From Silicimonas sp. (GTDB taxonomy: Bacteria; Pseudomonadota; Alphaproteobacteria; Rhodobacterales; Rhodobacteraceae), in assembly GCA_022826205.1 (NCBI GenBank), contig JAJDVJ010000142.1, positions 1 through 36,251 of the forward strand: a stretch of DNA of 36,251 bases. Direction: 5' to 3'. Position 1 is the first letter of the stretch. The number at the start of each line of letters is the position of its first letter. The notes below the pieces were generated by a model. The model did no database searches, was not told the origin of the DNA, and was given only the letters and a program-made list of their open reading frames with translations. The position numbers and the translations under genes were made by a program. Below are positions 18,284 to 24,786 of the stretch, in pieces.

Positions 18284-19399
18284 ATGCCGCCCAATGGTCG
18301 TGCCGGGGCAGCGCCGTTTCCGGTCGAAGTTGCTGGCGCTGTACCAGGATTGCCAGATCCGGCGGATCTGTACATGGCGCTGGATCTTGGCACCAATTCT
18401 TGCCGCATGCTGATTGCCCAGCCGAAGGGCAATCAGTTTCATGTCGTCGACAGTTTCTCCAAGAGCGTTCAGTTGGGACAAGGCCTCGAAGCAAGCGGCT
18501 TCCTTTCACGCCAGGCCATGCGCAGGACGTTGAATGCGCTGAAGGTCTGCCGCGCCAAACTCGACAGACACGGTGTCAAGCGCATGCGCCTTGTCGCCAC
18601 CGAAGCCTGCCGTCGTGCAAGGAACGGTAAGGCTTTCCTCAAGACAGTCGCCCGCGAGACCGGATTTGAACTGGAAGTGATCGCTCCCGACGAGGAGGCA
18701 CGCTTGGCGGTAATTTCCTGCGCGCCACTTGTTTCGCCAAAAACCGAGCATCTGCTTGTTGTCGACATTGGCGGCGGCTCTACCGAACTCGTTTGGATCG
18801 ACCTCAGCCGTGTGCAGAAGATCGAGCGCCCACGGGCAATCATGCGCCTCAATACGGGATTCACGCCGGATCCTTCGTCACCATTTCCTACCGCTCATGT
18901 CGTCGATTGGATTTCCGTGCCGCTAGGAGTTTCGACGCTTCGCGACCAGTTTATCGACGTTGACAACGATGCAGCGCGATTTGCCTTGATGAGTTGCTGC
19001 TTTGAAGAGTGCCTTGCGGAATTCTCGCCATACGAGGCAGAACAAACGCGCGAGGGCTTTCAGATCATTGGCACATCCGGGACGGTGACCACAGTGGCCG
19101 CGAGTCACCTTGGGCTTGTCAGATATGACCGGACAAAGGTGGATGGCCTCAGAATGACTTCCGATCAGATCGACAAGGTGATCAACAAGTATCTTGATCT
19201 TGGGCCTCAGGGTCGCCGCGCTGACCCCCGTATCGGGAACGGCCGACATACGTTGATCATGTCCGGCGCTGCAATCTTGCAAGCCCTGCTCAGGATCTGG
19301 CCAACCGACCGCCTCACCGTTGCGGACCGCGGATTGCGTGAGGGCCTACTGTATGCGCAAATGTCAGCTGACGGCGTTCTCGAAGACGGCGTCTATTAG
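18284..19399 (+). CDS. Exopolyphosphatase / guanosine pentaphosphatase family (Ppx/GppA)
   Basis: A 371-residue member of the ASKHA phosphatase superfamily. The first phosphate loop is YMALDLGTNSCRMLIAQ, the catalytic region includes VIAPDEEARLAVISC, and the second phosphate loop is LLVVDIGGGSTELVWI; IIGTSGTVTTVAA is the adenosine-side motif. Such enzymes hydrolyse polyphosphate or convert pppGpp to ppGpp; sequence alone does not separate the two. The ATG at 18284 has GGAGGG (18274-18279) four bases upstream; a TTG further up lies before that site. It lacks the C-terminal HD-like domain of the longer E. coli enzymes. In relatives the 23S rRNA methylase rlmE often follows; here it does not. 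Confidence 0.88.
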   Translation: MPPNGRAGAAPFPVEVAGAVPGLPDPADLYMALDLGTNSCRMLIAQPKGNQFHVVDSFSKSVQLGQGLEASGFLSRQAMRRTLNALKVCRAKLDRHGVKRMRLVATEACRRARNGKAFLKTVARETGFELEVIAPDEEARLAVISCAPLVSPKTEHLLVVDIGGGSTELVWIDLSRVQKIERPRAIMRLNTGFTPDPSSPFPTAHVVDWISVPLGVSTLRDQFIDVDNDAARFALMSCCFEECLAEFSPYEAEQTREGFQIIGTSGTVTTVAASHLGLVRYDRTKVDGLRMTSDQIDKVINKYLDLGPQGRRADPRIGNGRHTLIMSGAAILQALLRIWPTDRLTVADRGLREGLLYAQMSADGVLEDGVY

Positions 19400-19582
19400 C
19401 TCTCGAGTCATCTGTATCGGTTGCGCACGTTTGTGCTTGCCTTTTGCGTGATGCCTGGCGAAGCCGTACATGTATGGCATCGATGGATTTTGCGTTCGGC
19501 GAGCGCTGAAGCAAAGTTCGGCTTGGAAGGAGCCTGCATGCCGGTGAGCGATGGATTCGGATCCGGTATGCTGGTCATGACG

Positions 19583-20338
19583 TTAGCCGTTCAGGTCACA
19601 GCCAAGGAACTTGCGGTTATGTTGCAGTGCCGCGTCCAACACAGAAAATGATCCGGCTGCAGGGTCAATGACAAAGTCCCCTTCGTTGCTCACAGCCGAC
19701 ATCAAGCGCCCTTGCAGTTCGACCGGCTTGGCGTGCGGATGCTCGCGTTTCGATACCTTTTCCAGTACGACGTCCGTGATGTTGTGAATTTTCCACACTC
19801 CCTTTGCCCTGACAGGCCGCTTTTGCAGGACGATGCAATGTTCCGCACGGCGTCTGGTGCGATACCCCATGCCGAACGTGCCCTTGTCCCACGTCATTAG
19901 ATCGACGACTTCCAATTCAGTGCCTGCCAGCCAAGGACGCACCCCTTGGCAAAGGTGAAACTTGTCGACCCAAAGGAACAAGTGTCCAGACGGCATCAGA
20001 ACGCGGTCAATGCCTTGCACGAATTCGGCAATCATCGCTTCAGGCATTTGCGCCATGGCGCTACGTCGTGTTCCGCGCGTTTTTCCCTCGTTGCCATAGG
20101 AGAGCTTTTCGAGAACGCCACGGTACTGGGGGTCAAGGAAGGCGACGGGAATGGCGCTCTCGGGGAGCATGGACAGGAATTCCAAGCCATCCATCTTCAA
20201 ACGAGTATTGGGCTTGAGGGGTATAGGCAAATTGAACCTAGGTGCGTGCACGGTTCTTTCATTCGAGAAGACGGCCTTGGCAGTCACACCTTTCGTCGGA
20301 CTTGACATCTTGGTCGTATTTTGTCGCGTGGCCGGCAT
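19583..20338 (-). CDS. Orphan site-specific DNA methyltransferase with DPQY motif
   Basis: This 251-residue protein has the order of a beta-class amino-methyltransferase: catalytic motif IV near the N terminus (VAFLDPQYRGVLEKLSYG, about residue 69), then a middle section, then HPHAKPVELQGRLMSAVS and the AdoMet-binding motif I FVIDPAAGSFSVLDAAL with FLGCDLNG at the very end. DPQY replaces the usual D/N/S-P-P-Y/W, so the second proline is glutamine. The start is one of two adjacent ATGs; 20338 gives better spacing from AAAGGA. No restriction endonuclease or specificity subunit is nearby, so it is an orphan, perhaps an epigenetic or phage-derived enzyme. Methyltransferase fold is confident; the target base is not. 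Confidence 0.8.
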   Translation of the reverse strand: MPATRQNTTKMSSPTKGVTAKAVFSNERTVHAPRFNLPIPLKPNTRLKMDGLEFLSMLPESAIPVAFLDPQYRGVLEKLSYGNEGKTRGTRRSAMAQMPEAMIAEFVQGIDRVLMPSGHLFLWVDKFHLCQGVRPWLAGTELEVVDLMTWDKGTFGMGYRTRRRAEHCIVLQKRPVRAKGVWKIHNITDVVLEKVSKREHPHAKPVELQGRLMSAVSNEGDFVIDPAAGSFSVLDAALQHNRKFLGCDLNG

Positions 20339-20403
20339 CATTTTCCTTTCTCGTCCCGGCCGTGGCGTTCACAGCCTGGAGCAGGACCCAAGTGAATTCC
20401 CAC

Positions 20404-21045
20404 TCAATTTCGAAGACTTGCAGCCTTCCGGGCCAAGGCTTCGATCTGCTTCCAACGACCGCTGGACACCAAGTCGTCTGGCGCCACCCAAGACCCGCCT
20501 ACACACATCGTGTTCTCAAGGCTCAGATAGTCTGCGACATTGTCCATGTTGATGCCACCGGTCGGACAAAACTTGATTTGGGGCAGGGGGGCAGCAAGTG
20601 CCTTCAGAGCCGTCGCACCGCCCGACGCTTCCGCGGGAAAGAATTTCTGGACCGTGTAGCCTCTTTCCAGCAGACGCATTGCCTCGCTTGCCGTGGCAGA
20701 ACCCGGAATGATAGGAAATTTCTCGGCTTCGGCGGCACTGAGGAGCCGCTCCGTAGCCCCCGGCGAGACGCCAAAGACCGCCCCGGCGTCTTTCGCTGCG
20801 CGAACATCGGCAGGTGTTAGCACTGTTCCGGCTCCGATCACGCTTCCCTCGACCGTGGTCATGGCACGAATTGCGTGAGGAGCCGCTGGCGTTCTGAGTG
20901 TGACTTCCAGCACAGGCAACCCGCCGTTGACTAGCGCACTGGCCAACTGGTCGGCGTTGCCCGAACTCTTGACCGTCAAGACCGCAATGACGGGCGCCAG
21001 TTGGCAAATCCTGGACGTCTCGCGGCAGCCGTCCCGTGGATTCAT
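20404..21045 (-). CDS. eda: 2-dehydro-3-deoxyphosphogluconate (KDPG) aldolase
   Basis: A 213-residue class I aldolase of the Entner-Doudoroff pathway, splitting KDPG into pyruvate and glyceraldehyde 3-phosphate. Typical motifs are APVIAVLTV, the catalytic Glu in GGLPVLEVTLRTPAA, GAGTVLTPADVRAAKDAGAV, the Schiff-base Lys in YTVQKFFPAEASGG, and the phosphate-binding CPTGGIN followed by CVGGSWVAP. The start MNPRDG at 21045 gives the normal family length; the frame is open for a further 39 codons upstream without a family match. Its usual partner edd is not adjacent. It converges with nothing and lies on the same strand as the methyltransferase, 62 bases apart. Confidence 0.93.
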   Translation of the reverse strand: MNPRDGCRETSRICQLAPVIAVLTVKSSGNADQLASALVNGGLPVLEVTLRTPAAPHAIRAMTTVEGSVIGAGTVLTPADVRAAKDAGAVFGVSPGATERLLSAAEAEKFPIIPGSATASEAMRLLERGYTVQKFFPAEASGGATALKALAAPLPQIKFCPTGGINMDNVADYLSLENTMCVGGSWVAPDDLVSSGRWKQIEALARKAASLRN

Positions 21046-21367
21046 GGTATGCACACCCATCCAAGGCACGTCTCCGGACGTAATTGCGGGATCGCATCCA
21101 AAGTATGTCTCAAGGGTCTGATCCCTTGCAAACGCATTTGTCCGAGCAGCCCCAAGCACCAAGGAAGAGAATGGTTCGCCCGGCCCACTGGGTCGCAGTC
21201 ACGCCGAGGTCCATCCGGGCGGGGCGCAATGGTCGAAGATGAAACTGTCAATGTGGAATTTCTCCTCAGCGAGGAATGCAGTTTCCGCATGACTGGCATG
21301 CAGAAAGGCAAGCTTCAAGACGTGTCGTGTTTTGCCTATGTGAGCCACGACAAACATGGAGTTTAAA
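21046..21367. other. Intergenic region, no gene seen
   Basis: These 322 bases lie between the divergent eda and the 35-residue gene. Open frames on both strands have no recognisable content. The region must contain both promoters, but no clear -35/-10 pair was found. Confidence 0.4.
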
Positions 21368-21475
21368 ATGATCACCCTGAACTCATCCGACGAAATTCAA
21401 AGAATCGAACTTAAGGCCCGGAAGCTTCGCGCCGAACTCATGAAGTCCTTCTTCTCCCGACTCGCTCGGCGTTGA
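21368..21475 (+). CDS. Small basic protein, 35 residues, RSP_7527-like
   Basis: A very short but convincing gene: ATG at 21368, GGAG six bases upstream (GGAGTTTAAAATG), stop at 21473-21475. The product starts MITLNSSDEIQRIELKARKL and ends with RAELMKSFFSRLARR. The central ELKARKLRAELMKSFF helix strongly resembles the family of tiny alphaproteobacterial proteins annotated RSP_7527, which carry an (E)ARxLRAEAMRxMF core and have unknown function; many sit alone between larger genes. An amphipathic basic helix with a C-terminal Arg-rich tail suggests membrane or nucleic-acid contact, which is inference. A weak 5-bp hairpin (CCGAC/GTCGG, 21483-21496) follows. Confidence 0.7.
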   Translation: MITLNSSDEIQRIELKARKLRAELMKSFFSRLARR

Positions 21476-21548
21476 AATTGACCCGACCGCAGTCGGAGGC
21501 CATTGGAGTGCGCGTTCGTGGCCTGATCAGGCCGACGTGTGTGCTGGT

Positions 21549-22244
21549 TCACCGACGACGAGCATCCGTCCAGCCGGCTTCGAGTTTCTCGATAGCCGCA
21601 ATTCTGTCGTCGGTCTTGGGGTGGCTGAGAAGCCATGCTGGCACCGCTGCGCCTCGCGCTCCGGTCAGCCTCTCCAGCTTCTTGAACAGCGACTTTTGCG
21701 GTTCGGTTCCGATCCCTGACTTGATCAGCAAGGCCGAAGCATAGGCGTCCGCCTCATATTCGTCCGAACGCGAAAGCCGTGCAGCAAGCATGGTGGTGAG
21801 GACGTTGGCAATCATGACGCCAAATCCTGGCAGGAAGCGGCCAAGGACCATCATGAGCGCAGTGCGAAGCGCATTCTGGCCGGAAAAATCAATCATTCTT
21901 CTTCTGGCGTGCCCAAGAGCCACATGTCCGAGTTCGTGCGCGATGACCGATGCCATCTCCTCGGCGGCAATTTCTCCGTTGCGGTACTTTTGGTAGAAAC
22001 CCCGGGTCAGGAAGATACGTCCATCGGGAGCCGCTAGCCCGTTTACTGGCTCGATTTCATAGAGATGCACCCGGATGCGAGGGAGATCCAACGCTTTGGC
22101 CATGCGGTCCGTGAGTTTCTTGAACTCCGGGTCGGCAAGTTCCGACGAATTTTCGTTCAGTTCTGCCGAGGTTTTCCAGGCTGAGAACTTGTACATCACC
22201 AGCGCGTAGAGAATCGCCAGAAGTATGGGCCCGAACTTAAGCAT
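21549..22244 (-). CDS. M48-family zinc metallopeptidase, membrane-anchored
   Basis: A 231-residue peptidase with one N-terminal membrane segment (FGPILLAILYALVMYKFSAW, residues 4-23). The zinc site is VIAHELGHVALGH (HELGH at 103-107) with the third ligand in SRSDEYEADAYA. The sequence VNGLAAPDGRIFLTRGFYQK is also typical of the group that includes HtpX/Oma1-like quality-control proteases. It probably degrades damaged membrane or periplasmic-side proteins. The frame opens 42 codons earlier, but MLKFGP at 22244 matches the normal N terminus with the anchor at the start; no strong ribosome site marks it. A two-segment membrane protein is encoded 135 bases upstream on the same strand. Confidence 0.85.
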   Translation of the reverse strand: MLKFGPILLAILYALVMYKFSAWKTSAELNENSSELADPEFKKLTDRMAKALDLPRIRVHLYEIEPVNGLAAPDGRIFLTRGFYQKYRNGEIAAEEMASVIAHELGHVALGHARRRMIDFSGQNALRTALMMVLGRFLPGFGVMIANVLTTMLAARLSRSDEYEADAYASALLIKSGIGTEPQKSLFKKLERLTGARGAAVPAWLLSHPKTDDRIAAIEKLEAGWTDARRR

Positions 22245-22379
22245 GATACGAATATGGGATGCCAAGACGTGTGTTCCAAGAACCGCCTTGCCGGGCCGAC
22301 GTGACTTCCTGTGTAGAGTCGGGAGTTTCATGGCAATGCAGGAGGGCATTAACCCATCCGTCAGCTGCACCTGGCATCG

Positions 22380-22547
22380 TCATTGCCAGACACTGCCGAT
22401 TCCAAGGGACAGGAATACGCCAATCAGCGTGAACGCGATGCCATAGACAACTGCATACCTAAGCATGTCGATCAATGCGCCACGCCTCTTGCGCGCGGCA
22501 CGAAGGCCTAGCGCCACGCCAAGGATCAGGAAAATCGCGACAATCAT
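22380..22547 (-). CDS. Small two-pass membrane protein, 55 residues
   Basis: ATG at 22547 with TGAGG four bases upstream; stop at 22380-22382. The product begins MIVAIFLILGVALGLRAARK, then RRGALIDMLRYAVVYG, and ends FTLIGVFLSLGIGSVWQ. It has two hydrophobic segments (residues 2-15 and 32-51) joined by a short positively charged loop RAARKRR, a hairpin with both ends probably outside by the positive-inside rule. I recall similar short proteins beside M48 peptidases in Rhodobacteraceae, sometimes misnamed apolipoprotein acyltransferase; function is unknown. It could be a partner or regulator of the downstream M48 protease. Too short for standard length cut-offs, so easily missed. Confidence 0.7.
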   Translation of the reverse strand: MIVAIFLILGVALGLRAARKRRGALIDMLRYAVVYGIAFTLIGVFLSLGIGSVWQ

Positions 22548-23072
22548 GCAACCTCAGCCCTGTGCTCGGTGACAATGGCGGTACGATGCCGCCGTCTTGC
22601 ATTCATGGAATCAATTGCCGCTGGTGGCAATTTGCAAAACTCATTGCCCGCCGATGCAGTTCTGTCTCCCGGTGCCTTGCCTCGACGTTTTCCGGAATTG
22701 CCTGCTGTCGCCAGTGCCGCATAGCAAGTTGTGGACGGTATCATTGCTTGCTGGCATAGAGCATGGCCAAAACGAAGCTATTCAAGGGCATCACGCAATC
22801 GAGCCAACAAGTAGTCGTCAAGGGGCGCGGTCGCCACTACCTTGCGAAACAGATCTGTCCAGCGCAAATCGCTAATCTCTTAGATCAGAAATTTCCATGT
22901 TTTACAGTCCAATAACACCAATTCCTAAAGTCGATTCCGTTGGCCTCGCGTTGCTATCTTGGCCCTTCAAAGAGGACAGGCACCTTGTGATGCATCAGGC
23001 ATTTTCGCTGGGTGACGAAGACCTGCGCATGAAGGCGGAAGCGAAAGAAACCACGGGGCACTGACTCGCCAG
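22548..23072. other. Gene-poor region with a possible decayed frame
   Basis: About 520 bases hold no intact recognisable gene. On the minus strand from 22879 to 22778 is a 33-residue open stretch reading EISDLRWTDLFRKVVATAPL and then DDYLLARLRDALE before a TAG. It looks protein-like, but lacks a start codon. Just upstream, in another frame, ATG at 22898 begins MEISDLRD-stop, repeating EISDLR with different codons. It could be the tail of a frameshifted gene. I do not recognise the family. Confidence 0.3.
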
Positions 23073-23399
23073 TCACAATCGCCACGCGGCGCGGAGCATC
23101 TGGGCCGAGATGCCCTGCCGCCTGAAGACCTTCTTGATGAAGAAGCAGGCGACCAACCAGACCGGCGCATCGTCGATCGGTTTGAGCAGACGGGCAATGG
23201 CAAGCCGGGGGAAAGCGGCGCGTTCGTCGACCTGAAGCCAGCCGACGGTCTCCTCACTCAGCCAGCCGATGAGGCTTGGCAGCGGGCTGCTCTCGAACAC
23301 GGCCTTCTTCGCTTCGCGATTGCCTGAACCTGCCCGGGCATTTCAGTCCTTGCGGCTCAGGCGCCTCATCATGCACCAGAAGACGCCGCAGCCGCTTTG
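23073..23399 (-). pseudogene. GNAT-family N-acetyltransferase pseudogene
   Basis: Reading the minus strand from about 23399, the frame gives GVFWCMMRRLSRKD, then an in-frame TGA at 23343-23345, then NARAGSGNREAKKAVFESSP and, further on, GWLQVDERAAFPRLAIARLL, KPIDDAPVWLVACFFIKKVF and RRQGISAQMLRAAWRL before a stop at 23073-23075. The pattern (WCMxxRLSRKD, GNREAxKA, LLKPIDDxPVW, CFFxxxxxRRxG, LRAA) matches a known group of GNAT acetyltransferases that read CWCMxWRLSRKD(F/W). The C-terminal third expected after LRAA is absent and the N terminus is cut by a TAG at 23400-23402. Loss of start, internal stop and loss of the end together indicate a dead gene. Confidence 0.75.
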
Positions 23400-23445
23400 C
23401 TACCCCTTCACCTTCGCAAAACCGACCCAATTGGAGGGACGCGCT

Positions 23446-23997
23446 TCAATCGTCATCGAAAATGCCCGTCTCGTAGCCATCGATGCTGAGGGTATTCTTT
23501 TTCTTCCAGTTGGCGAGGACGCCCTCCGGGCCCATCTCTTTGAAATACGGGACCAGTTCTCCGGGGCCGCGCTGAGCCTTGAAATCCATGAAGGGCACGC
23601 CGCTGCCGCATGAGGTCTGGACCATGTCGACCTCCATGTCGATCACCTGTCGCGAGCCAGCAAAATTGGGGAAGGCGGCGGCCTTCTCCGCCCAGTCGGC
23701 ATCCTGGGGATGGGTCACGCGGGCTGTGCCGTAAATGCGCAGGATAAGGGCATCGCCGTCGAACGCACAGAACATCAGAGTCATCCTGTCAGACAGGCGC
23801 AGATGGGCGGCCGTCTCGTTGCCGCTGCCGGAGAGGTTGAGCCAGCGGATTTTGGTATCGCTGAGAATTTTCAACGTGCCCATACCCTTCGGCGAGAGGT
23901 TCACTCGGCCCGCGGGTGCCGCGGTTGCCACGAAGAAAACCGGCTGTTTCTCGATGAAGGCCCGAAAGCTCCGGTTCAGTTTGGTCCCGATCGCCAA
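23446..23997 (-). CDS. Pyridoxamine 5'-phosphate oxidase family protein
   Basis: A 183-residue protein with the split-barrel flavin-binding fold of the PNPOx-like superfamily. The N-terminal KLNRSFRAFIEKQPVFFVAT, GRVNLSPKGMGTLKIL, RWLNLSGSGNETAAHL and LMFCAFDGDALILRIYGTAR segments are the usual pattern of the group typified by small FMN- or heme-binding proteins, not of true PdxH. Likely an FMN-dependent reductase or oxidase of unknown substrate. Length is normal. It follows the GNAT pseudogene on the same strand and is divergent from hipBA. Confidence 0.87.
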   Translation of the reverse strand: MAIGTKLNRSFRAFIEKQPVFFVATAAPAGRVNLSPKGMGTLKILSDTKIRWLNLSGSGNETAAHLRLSDRMTLMFCAFDGDALILRIYGTARVTHPQDADWAEKAAAFPNFAGSRQVIDMEVDMVQTSCGSGVPFMDFKAQRGPGELVPYFKEMGPEGVLANWKKKNTLSIDGYETGIFDDD

Positions 23998-24361
23998 TAT
24001 CCTTGCTCCTCACATGTGAAAGAGGTCACCTTGGCAACTTCTCCGCCTGGCAATACCTTTTGGTTTTGCGCCGTTCAAGCGGCGGGCGCTGCCGACGTGT
24101 CTCTTGATCACATGCTGGTAGTGGCTGCGCGCCTCCCTCATGCGGTACGGACTTAATTTCGAGCACCTCGACCGGAAGGTCTGTGGCATTGTGAGGAAAT
24201 GCCGACGCGTCCCAACACGCCATTGCGGATCAAGCCGTTGCGGACAGCGCCTGCGGCTCGCCGCAGGCGCGGCGGAGCGCGCCCGCAAGCAGCGGCAAGA
24301 CTACCAATTTTTTGGCCTATAATCGCTTTTAAAAGCATCTTATAGAATTTACGGCTTCCTT
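23998..24361. other. Intergenic region with GC-rich hairpin, no gene seen
   Basis: About 360 bases between the PNPOx-like gene and hipBA. It contains the GC hairpin annotated separately, then an abrupt change to AT-rich sequence from about 24308 with a TATAAT (24318-24323) and a 12-base palindrome GCTTTTAAAAGC (24325-24336). Open frames on both strands are Arg-rich and unconvincing. Confidence 0.45.
24247..24270. repeat. Perfect 10-bp GC hairpin
   Basis: GCGCCTGCGG (24247-24256) and CCGCAGGCGC (24261-24270) pair perfectly around a CTCG tetraloop. No T tract follows on either strand, so it is not a standard terminator; it may be a REP-like element or a structural end of a transcript. Confidence 0.6.
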
Positions 24362-24405
24362 AAGAGCATATTTCTTGACAGGGAATGAAATTCCAATATG
24401 CTCTT
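24362..24405 (+). promoter_or_regulatory. hipBA promoter with overlapping operator palindromes
   Basis: TTGACA (24375-24380) and TATGCT (24397-24402) are 16 bases apart, a near-consensus promoter. A perfect 11-base inverted repeat, AAGAGCATATT (24362-24372) and AATATGCTCTT (24395-24405), brackets it and covers the -10 element. A second repeat, GGAAT/ATTCC (24382-24394), lies in the spacer. HipB-type antitoxins repress their own operon by binding such repeats, so autoregulation is the natural reading. The repeats and promoter are seen; the binding is inferred. Confidence 0.7.
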
Positions 24406-24444
24406 GGGAGTATGATAGCGACGATAAAGAGAGCTTGGAAGCAC

Positions 24445-24786
24445 ATGACGGCAAAAAACCTGCTCACAACTGCGCCGCCCTACGAGGTCGAACATGCGAT
24501 CACGCGCTTGGGCCGAGACCTGCGCACCGCGCGCCTGCGCCGCAACCTGACGATCGATGAAGTCGCAGCCAAGATTGGTACTGGTCCGCGCGCTGTCATG
24601 GGCGCCGAAAAGGGAAAGCTGAGCACCGGCATCGCGGTCTACGCGGCGCTGCTTTGGACTTACGATCTGCTGCGCCCGTTCGGCGCGCTTGCCGATCCGC
24701 AGGCGGACAGCGAAGGACTTGCCCTCGATCAGATTTCCGGGCGGATGCGGGCGCGCAGCGGCAAGGGTCTCGACAATGACTTCTGA
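24445..24786 (+). CDS. hipB: HipB-like XRE-family antitoxin/repressor
   Basis: A 113-residue protein. Residues about 20-72 hold a helix-turn-helix of the XRE/Cro type: ITRLGRDLRTARLRRNLTID, then EVAAKIGTGPRAVMGAEKGK. The C-terminal part ends GLALDQISGRMRARSGKGLD. It is expected to bind the HipA kinase and the promoter repeats. The ATG at 24445 is chosen over upstream ATGs at 24385 and 24412, because the promoter -10 at 24397-24402 puts the transcript start near 24409 and TTGGAAG precedes 24445. The stop overlaps hipA by 11 bases, giving translational coupling. Confidence 0.83.
   Translation: MTAKNLLTTAPPYEVEHAITRLGRDLRTARLRRNLTIDEVAAKIGTGPRAVMGAEKGKLSTGIAVYAALLWTYDLLRPFGALADPQADSEGLALDQISGRMRARSGKGLDNDF

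Noticed and set aside
19538-19651. 38-codon plus-strand frame with a good AAGGAG site
   Set aside because: It runs into the methyltransferase gene antisense and the peptide has no family resemblance; the site is probably chance.
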